Source: Zantedeschia hybrid cultivar (Eukaryota; Streptophyta; Magnoliopsida; Alismatales; Araceae). From it: a stretch of DNA of 64,000 nucleotides. Location: contig JARZZO010000004.1 of the NCBI GenBank assembly GCA_030544215.1, positions 39,421,980 to 39,485,979 of the forward strand. The letters are read 5' to 3'. The translations under genes and the position numbers were made by a program. Below the pieces are notes generated by a model. That model was not told the DNA's origin. It did not search any database and worked only from the letters and a program-made list of their open reading frames with translations. Positions 57,451 through 64,000 of this stretch are shown here, piece after piece; within the stretch, counting starts at the first letter, position 1; the number at the start of each line of letters is the position of its first letter.

Positions 57451-58817
57451 AAGTTAAAGAGAAGTTGCTGAAAAAGGTTAGAGATGGGGATATTGTGAAA
57501 AAAAGAGAGATCATGCTGCTAGACTGGCAACAAGAAATAGAAGATGAGGATAAACCATGGTATTATAAGATTGCTAAATACTGTGAAGATCAGTCATACC
57601 CCGAAGAAGCCACTACTGAGGAGAAGAGAGCTATCAGGAGAGTTGCTCAGAGGTACACCTTAGTTGGAGGAACTTTATACAAACGTGGATTTGATGGTGT
57701 TCTCTTAAGATGTCTGGATGAAGATGAGCTTTGGAAAATTATGGAGGGAGCTCACGCTGGGGTTTGTGGTGGCCATGTTAACAGACAGATGCTATCGAAG
57801 AAAATCCTTAGACAAGGATATTACTGGCTAACCATAGAAGAAGATTGCGTAGGATATGTCCGTAGGTGTGCTAAGTGTTAGCTTCATGCTGATAAGATCC
57901 GTTCCCCCGCATCTTCACTCCATCCTGTTTCATCCCCATGGCCTTTCTCCATGTGGGATTTCGACATCATTGGTCCCCTTGGTAATCCTGAGTCTATCAC
58001 CAGGTAAAAATCTTTCATCCTCACGGGAACAGAATATTTCACCAAGTGGGCGGAAGTCGAAGCATACACGGAGATTAAAGCATCAACGATTTGCAAGTTC
58101 ATCATGAGGAACATCATCACTAGATTTGGAATCCCAAGCACCATCGTCACCGACAATGGACCACAATTCATATCACAAGAGCTGAAGGACCTCTGCAACA
58201 GGTATAAAATTGCATTGCATCATTCATCTCCTTATTATCCGCAAGGCAATGGCCAACCAGAGGCAACCAATAAAACTCTGATAAAAATTATCAAGAAAAC
58301 GTGTAAATTTAATAAGTTCTCGGACTGACCAGAAAAATTAGTTGAGGCTCTATGGGCATACCGGACTTCAATCCGCACTCCCACTGGGCAAACTCCTTAT
58401 TCCCTAATATTTGGAATGGAGGCTATAGTTCCATATGAAGTCCTCATCCCATCATTAAGAGTATAATTGAGCAAGGAATTTTCCATTGATGAGCATCGCT
58501 CCGTACTCTTTATTCAATTGGAACTCTTAGATAAGAAAAGATGGTCAGCCGCCGATCATACAAGAGTATATCAGAACAGATTAGCACGTTTTTACCAAAA
58601 GAAGGTCATTGAACGAAAGTTTAAAGTTGGTGAGATAGTTGTGAAAAAAATCTTTGTAAAACCTGGTGGTCCACGTTCTAAGAACCAACCCAACTGGGAA
58701 GGACCGTATGTCATATCACATGCTTTTCCTGGTAACGTCTATCGCTTAGTCAATGCAGAAGGACAGGAGCTAACTCACCCCTGGAATGGTCTGTATCTTA
58801 AGAAATACTACCCTTAG
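57451..58817 (+). pseudogene. Tat element integrase
   Basis: After a linker (EDKPWYYKIAKYCEDQSYPE), YTLVGGTLYKRGFDGVLLRC precedes the HHCC zinc domain (HAGVCGGHVNRQ ... CAKC). TAG 57880 follows directly. The core reads WDFDIIGPLG, TDNGPQFISQELKDLCNRYK, and HHSSPYYPQGNGQPEATNKT for the D, D, E positions. LWAYRTSIRTPTGQTPYSLI and the GPYVISHAFPGNVYRL tail end at TAG 58815. Stops: TAG 57880, TAA 58006, TGA 58327, TAA 58465. No chromodomain, as expected outside chromoviruses. Confidence 0.9.
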
Positions 58818-59574
58818 TGTAATTGATCAGTATAGTACAAGGATCAGTGGAGTTGAAAAATTCAAAAACTTAAATTCCCATATTAATCTTTGGTAATCTA
58901 ACACAAACATATTATTGCACACAAACACGTTTGATTCATGAATAACAAGAGATGCGAAGCCTGAGGGACACCGAAAGCTTGACTAATAGTGGAAAAGTAC
59001 AACTCATTCTTTTCAAAGCAAAACTCTTGTTTTTACTCTCGACCCGCGACGATGGAACGAGGCTTAGAATAGACTACTGACAATACCCGCCATCTTAGTA
59101 AGAGGCCGTCATAAAAAAAAAAGGGGGAGATCCGCCCCGCAAAGGCAAAAGAAAAAGCAAAAGCAAAAGCCAAACCAAATCAAAAGGCCACTCAATATTG
59201 AGAATGTTATTACAAAAGGCCACAAAATCAAATGAAAAGGGAGCGCAAGGTCGTTAAATACCCCGCAAAATAAGAATGACCGAACCCCAACGGATAATAG
59301 GGTAGAGAAATGACATCTTTCTGAGTCTCTGGAACCTTCTCGCGGGCTTTCTAAACCAATTCTTCCCTTCATTCTAAAGAGGCGTGCCCCAAACTTGAGG
59401 AATAGCCAAGGTTGACCAAGGGTCGGACCATCAAATGGGATAACGATTCCAAACATAATTCAAGCACGATAAGTCTGGAATAGGTCATTAAAAATTGATG
59501 TGGGAATTAAGTTGACGAATGGATACGCTCTTTTGATCCAAGTTCCATGTTGATCTTTAGTTTACTCAGTTAAT
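58818..59574. other. Spacer after pol
   Basis: No supportable gene. The 115-codon minus-strand frame at 59109-59456 is low-complexity at its end and unrecognised. Such spacers with tandem repeats are usual between pol and the 3' LTR of Tat elements. Confidence 0.5.
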
Positions 59575-59812
59575 TGAATATTTCAAAACTCAAACAAAAA
59601 ATTGAATATTTCAAAACCCAAAAAAAAAAATGAATATTTCAAAACCCAAAAAAATTGAATATTTCAAAACCCCAAAAAATTGAATATTTCAAAACCCAAA
59701 AAAAATTGAATATGTCAAAACCCAAAACAATTGAATATTTCAAAACCTAAAAAAATTGAATATTTCAAAACCCAAAAAAAGTGAATATGACAAAACTTCG
59801 AAAATTGGATAT
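59575..59812 (+). repeat. About 25-bp minisatellite in the element's 3' region
   Basis: About nine units of TGAATATTTCAAAACCCAAA with variable A-rich ends (24-28 bp), decaying at the right (TGAATATGACAAAACTTCG). Tat/Ogre 3' untranslated regions are known sources of new satellites. Confidence 0.92.
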
Positions 59813-60335
59813 TTCTAAAAAATACAATTGCAAAACAAAAATATTTCAATTAGCATTTGTTTGTCGCATCACGCGCGTGTTGCATTCTTTTACCTTTAGT
59901 GAGCATTTGCATGCTTGTATGTTGCATTTTACTTCCTTTTAATTATTCTTATTCACCTTTGTTAAATAAAGGCTTCGCCCCTTAACCCTTCTACCAAGGA
60001 TAGGATTAAGTAAGTGGCTACTTAACTGGGCAAGGGGCTAAGCCTGAACAGACATTTAATTTGTTCGTTGAGCCATGTGCAGGAATGGAAAAGGAAAAAT
60101 AGCGAAAAACAACACCAAGACAACTCGAGTATGAAGAAAAGTCTTTTCATATATCACAAAGATTTTGTACAACATGAAAGACCATCCACTGGACTCCAAA
60201 ACAAAAGAAAATACATGATGGCAGCCCTCACGGCTGGCTCTCTCCCGCACCCTCGTCCAGTTGGCTCTGCGCCTCATCCTGGACGTCTAGACCTCGAGCT
60301 GGCGGCGGCGGTGGTCCCATGACGCTTGGCCCTGC
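59813..60335. other. Spacer between minisatellite and antisense gene
   Basis: No gene seen; contains the presumed 3' untranslated part of the antisense gene. Confidence 0.5.
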
Positions 60336-60907
60336 CTAGCCAGAGGATACTGCAATACTGGTGGTGAAGGCACTCGCCTGTCCCCACTCCGACGCTCGCT
60401 GGCGCGCACGCTGGTAGCGAGCCTCGATGCTCTGGTGCTCGTGCTCCGCCACCGATAGGCATCCCTGGAGACTCTCTAACCGGGACCGGTCTCGATCCCT
60501 CTCCTCCGTCAAAACCTCCAGCCGAAGCTGGAGACGTGCAAGCTTATGAGGGAGGTCGCCCATAGAGAGTCTGGCCAGCTGCTCCTCCAGCTCTGCGACT
60601 CGGGCTGCCGAGCTATGGGCCTGCACCATCTCCGCATCCCTCTTCTCAAGAGCCACACAAAGCTCTTGGACCTGCAACATAAGACATCATCAGCGAAGTG
60701 ATCAAGCAAGCAAAAGACATCATGCAAGAAGCAAGTTGAGAGCTTACCCGAGCAGCAGCATCCTCTTCAGCTTGAGTGGAACGGTAGATGGCAAGGGATA
60801 GCTGACTTTGCAGGTCAGCCATAGCGGCTTCATGGTGCAGCCGAAAAGGAGGAAGGACCGGCAGCGATAGAAGGTGAAGGGGTCGCCGCGTGGGTATAAG
60901 CGGCACA
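60336..60907 (-). CDS. Coiled-coil exons downstream of the PMD exons
   Basis: Exon 60907-60748 reads MADLQSQLSLAIYRSTQAEE and ends DAAAR at a GTAAGC donor. Exon 60671-60336 reads VQELCVALEKRDAEMVQAHS, RVAELEEQLARLSMGDLPHK, LQLRLEVLTEERDRDRSRLE, with heptad-like Leu spacing, and ends at a stop. Probably the C-terminal oligomerisation tail of the PMD protein. The link to exon 5 requires reading past the TAG at 61028 and an uncertain junction. Confidence 0.6.
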
Positions 60908-62792
60908 CTATAACAAAAGGGGGACCACTGTTAGTGTACAAGTGTCAAAACAATTTAATAATAAAATGGAGCATTCATAACATCCATGTCATTCATGCAT
61001 AGCACTTAATAGCTCATCTAATTCTTTCTAGACACGCTCTAACTGGGCCTCGGCATCTTGGAGGTGGCCGCGGAGTGTGATGATGGTGGCATCTCGAGCA
61101 TCCTGCATAACATGCCATACATTTACAAATATAAGCAATATAATTAATAAAATGAAAGAAGCATTCATAAGCATGCATATCATAATACTCACATCGAGAG
61201 GTCGGAGAAGCTGGAGGTGGGCCGCGTAGTGGGCCCGATAGCGCTGTAGGTAAGCGTCGCTGCTCACCGCCTGCGACTCCACCGGGACCCTTTGTCGGTG
61301 CCAGTCATCCCGCTGATCTGGGAATTTGGCACTCCAATCACTACGGGTCTGCTTCCCCCACATCGACCTCCCGATCCCCTCCGGGATCTCCTCCTCCACC
61401 CACTCCTGATGCAGACCCAATGTCCGCATCGCTAGCCTCAGGCGTAGGAGGGTGATTTCATTCATGCAATGCAGCCACACCTGGCGCCCGAACCTGCCTT
61501 GCCCGTGCTCCACCCATGGCTGTCTGGCATCGTCCATACTCAGATATGGATGCCAGATAACCTGCATTCATATAGGTTGATTGCATTGCATTTAACTAAT
61601 AAAACATCTAAATTATCAATCGAATATGCAATTAAATAAACGCTAATCTAAAAACACTTTAACCAAAAATAATTAATAATTAAACCATTTAACATTAGAT
61701 AACTAATCAAATGTGAAACAGAAAAGAATTTTAAAACTTACCAATAACTCTGGGTAATCAAGGAATTGACGGCGAAGAGCCATCAACTGGTGATGCTGTG
61801 GCGCCGTGTCCACCACCGGACGCCGACGCCGGGCAAGCGGAACCGCCGCCGGCTGTGTAGATGGTCTCGCTCGGCCCAGAGGAAAATAAAAATACGTCCA
61901 CACCTGCATAAAAAAGCATGTAGTTAGGATCACACACATTGAATAATGAGCAATTAATTAAATGAACAAATATAAAATAAACCAAGTACCTGAAGAAACG
62001 GCGCGAAGCAGCTGATGGTGGTCTCCCGGTCAGCTGTGTCGACGGAGAGGACGGTAAAGAGATGGGCCAGAAGGGCCTCACCCCATGCGTACTCGCCTAA
62101 GCGGTCAATATCTACCAAGAGACTCAGGAAGCGACAATGGATGTGGTCGCCCTTCGTCCCGAAGAGAAGCCTATCGAAGAAGAAGACTAAGAATCTCCTA
62201 AGGTCTCTATCTACCCTGACCCTATCACTAGGATCCTGACCATATATCTCGCTGGCCACCCTAGCCAGTTTGGATCTCAACTTAGCCTGGGACTCGTCGG
62301 GCTGCTGCCTAGGCTCCTCTAGTCCTAGGGATCTCTCCACCGCTGTCCTGAGGAGGGTCTGGGACTCCCGGCCCTCCAATCCTGTGCACTCTAGGCCAAG
62401 TAGCTCCTGAGCCAGCCCGTGGTAATCGGGATATGTAATCCCGCTCACTGCCCGGCCTTCCACTCGAAGGCCGGTGATCTGGCACACGTCCTCGAGACTG
62501 GGGACCATGTGTCCTCAGGGCATCAGAAATGTCCTGCTCTCGGCGTGCCACCTCTCCCTAAGGACCTGGAGCAATACCAGGTCGATCCAGAAGGATTCTA
62601 TCTCTAGCATCTCCCAGAATCCCATCTCCGCCAGTCTCGCCTTTTGGAAGTCCGGGTGACCCCGGTAAGCGGCCACCACCAAGTCCCAGGAGATCCTGGT
62701 CCTCATCGTGCCCTGCAATTTTCAATCGGGATCATCATCAGAACACTACTAATCAAAATTTTAAATTAATTTGGAGAATTAATCCCCATTTT

Positions 62793-62853
62793 TAAATCGC
62801 GTCAGGGTACGGGGACGCGTTTCAAAAGGCGTCCCTGTCCCCAGACGCCTTTC
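62793..62853. repeat. GCGTC/GACGC palindromes, group 3 (in intron 1 of the antisense gene)
   Basis: Two adjacent units: 62793-62822 (AAATCGCGTC-loop-GACGCGTTT) and 62824-62853 (AAAAGGCGTC-loop-GACGCCTTT). In the second, nine bases of each arm pair perfectly. Confidence 0.85.
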
Positions 62854-63149
62854 ACCACAGGTTTCAAGAACCTGTGGCCGGGACATTTTCTCTCTCTAAA
62901 ATCGGAATTTAATTGCTATAAGAGTGTTCCGAGGCTTACCAAACGAGGGCCTGCCTCCTCGGCCGGTGCCGCCGCTTCCTCACCCGTTTGAGCGGCCGGA
63001 GGGGCTTCCTCAGCCTCCAAGAAGGCCGCCACCTCCATAAGCGCCGATTCCTCGATCGGCGGGACTTCCTCCTCGTCCACCTCCACCACTTCAATGGCGG
63101 TGACTCGCCGCCGCTTGCCACCTACGTCGCTAGGTCCTCCTTGCTCCAT

Positions 63150-64000
63150 AGGACCGAGGATAAGAGCTAGAGGGAGGGAGGATAAGAGCTAGAGGGGGCG
63201 AGAGCTCGTGAGAGCGTGCGAGGGCTTGTGAGAGGGAGAAGGAGAAAGAGAGAGGGCGGCCGGAGTTGAAGGTGGCCATCAGAGTTGGAGAAGCTCGCCG
63301 GAGCCGAAGAAGATGGCCGGAAAAGGAGAGGAGCTGCCATTCGCTGGAGAAGCGGGGAGAGAGAAAAGTAAAGGAGAGAATGAGGAAGAAAGAGGCTCGG
63401 GCTCACAATCCCCTATTTGAATTCTTTAAATCGCGTCTTGGGACAGCGACGCTATTTAGGGGCGCACAAACTGAGACGGCAACGGGAATTTTTGAAATAA
63501 GTGAAACGCGTCCACCTAGGGCGACGCCTTTTGTACTTTACCGCCTCTTCTGCTCATGGCCGTACCACAGAGAGTTTGAAAAGAATGGTTATTCGCGTCT
63601 TGTAAAGACGACGCCATTTAGTGGATTAATTGCTAGAAATCTCTGGAAAATAGGAGAGAGAGAATTGAAAGGCGTCCCGATGGCCAGACGCGATTCAGGG
63701 TTCTTTAAGGATTAATTTTTAAAATTTGGAAATCGATTAAGAGTGAAAAGCGTCTCTCTGAGTTGATGCAATTTGAATTAACTAAACCCGAGAGTTCCTA
63801 TTTTGAGGAAAAATCACAGTTTCATTCAAGGAAAAATTACAAGAAGACTATAAAGCATTAAAGGAGGACTTCTACTATATTAAGGATTGATTTCTTCATT
63901 GAAATAAAATAAGAAATACATCAAGTTGGAAGAAAGGTGAAGAGCTTTCAAGGCCGAACTTTCTTCAGCTCCTTTACGTATGATTTCCACAGTTCCTTAT
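63150..64000 (-). other. Promoter/leader side of the antisense gene and 3' end region of the Tat element
   Basis: 63150-63420 is GAGAGG-rich on the plus strand (CT-rich leader on the minus strand), a usual plant 5' UTR texture for the antisense gene. 63428-63774 holds five GCGTC/GACGC palindromes. The 3' LTR may begin here, but I found no stretch matching 48049-49570 at length, so it may start beyond 64000. Confidence 0.5.
63428..63774. repeat. Cluster of GCGTC/GACGC palindromes, group 4
   Basis: Units at 63428-63457, 63502-63532, 63591-63619, 63667-63697 and 63744-63774. Spacing is 70-90 bases. The loops differ in sequence, but the arms and the A-rich/T-rich flanks are kept; the last is degenerate (TGATGCAATTTG). 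Confidence 0.85.

Larger units (their letters stand above)
60336..63149 (-). pseudogene. Antisense multi-exon PMD (plant mobile domain) gene
   Basis: Minus-strand exons: 63149-62940 (70 codons, acidic Ala/Glu-rich, KRRR near the N-terminus), 62712-61990 (241), 61903-61742 (54), 61561-61193 (123), 61102-61028 (25 with stop). All five are multiples of three with GT...AG borders and phase-0 introns. Exon 2 holds SWDLVVAAYRGHPDFQKARL, VPSLEDVCQITGLRVEGRAV and HCRFLSLLVDIDRLGEYAWG. Exon 3 reads VWTYFYFPLGRAR, and exon 4 VIWHPYLSMDDARQPWVEHG. This is the aminotransferase-like plant mobile domain, found in MAIN/MAIL proteins and often carried by transposons. A TGA at 62515-62517 replaces a codon just before GHMVPSLEDV, probably CGA. 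The TAG at 61028 may also be secondary, since coiled-coil exons follow. Confidence 0.85.
48049..64000 (+). mobile_element. Tat-lineage Ty3/Gypsy retrotransposon, runs off the window
   Basis: Order: LTR-like region, Arg-type PBS, long leader, Gag, protease, G-patch, RT, RNase H, a second RNase H, integrase, minisatellite, antisense PMD gene. An extra RNase H after the Gypsy one and antisense ORFs between pol and the 3' LTR are known hallmarks of Tat/Ogre-type elements. A large element of at least 15 kb. The left LTR start is a guess, and the 3' LTR is beyond or at the window end. Many stops and several frameshifts; non-autonomous as written. Confidence 0.9.

Noticed and set aside
59109..59456. 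115-codon minus-strand ORF after pol
   Set aside because: No recognisable domain, and a Phe/Cys/Leu low-complexity end caused by AAAGC repeats.
1..64000. tRNA or rRNA genes
   Set aside because: I looked for tRNA A/B boxes with foldable arms and for rRNA core sequence and recognised none; the tRNA-like matches found are retroelement primer binding sites.
63150..64000. 3' LTR of the Tat element
   Set aside because: Shares the short palindromes with 48.1-48.8 kb, but no extended match to the proposed 5' LTR was seen, so I did not call it.

Overview
This is nuclear DNA from a flowering plant. The evidence is spliceosomal introns, plant-type retroelements (Ty3/Gypsy chromovirus, Ty3/Gypsy Tat lineage, L1-type LINE), fragments of plant genes (VPS54, DUF1218), an antisense plant mobile domain (PMD) gene, and the absence of any bacterial-style operon. 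I cannot name the species. The window is almost entirely transposable elements and their debris, and I see no clearly intact host gene.

Layout. 1-5187: a fragment containing two C-terminal exons of a VPS54-like gene. It occurs as two direct copies with a 996-bp inverted copy between them, so all three copies are pseudogenic. 5188-8600: AT-rich, LTR-like non-coding repeat on the minus strand plus smaller dispersed repeats. 8600-13980: degenerate minus-strand L1-type LINE whose RT core reads FADG instead of FADD. 14748-25095: complete but mutated chromovirus with both LTRs, PBS, PPT, a 5-bp target duplication and a C-terminal chromodomain. Its 5' LTR carries a 937-bp hAT-like insertion that contains a degenerate telomere-like array. 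25101-27640: LTR-like repeat related to the 5.2-7.7 kb region, in the opposite orientation. 28-40 kb: tandem duplications, a non-autonomous hAT-like element with an 8-bp target duplication, and a decayed minus-strand coding region. 40-44.2 kb: a DUF1218 gene fragment with a frameshift. 45.0-45.85 kb: a tandem array of about 140-bp units.

48.0 kb to the end of the window: a large Tat-lineage Ty3/Gypsy element. It has an Arg-type PBS, Gag, protease, a G-patch domain, RT with the second catalytic Asp deleted, two RNase H domains, integrase, a minisatellite after pol, and an antisense multi-exon gene encoding a PMD protein with a coiled-coil tail. Its terminal regions are peppered with about 17 copies of a short imperfect palindrome of the type AAA-N-GCGTC-loop-GACGC-N-TTT. 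I did not recognise this motif, and it is the most unusual signal here.

How the parts relate. Nearly all coding sequence is retroelement polyprotein. Most premature stops in the chromovirus and Tat element can be explained by C-to-T or G-to-A changes of CAG, CGA or TGG codons, which fits methylated, silenced heterochromatin. The chromovirus is young (about 40 differences between LTRs by eye) and is nested in older repeat. The hAT-like insertion came later still, because only one LTR has it.
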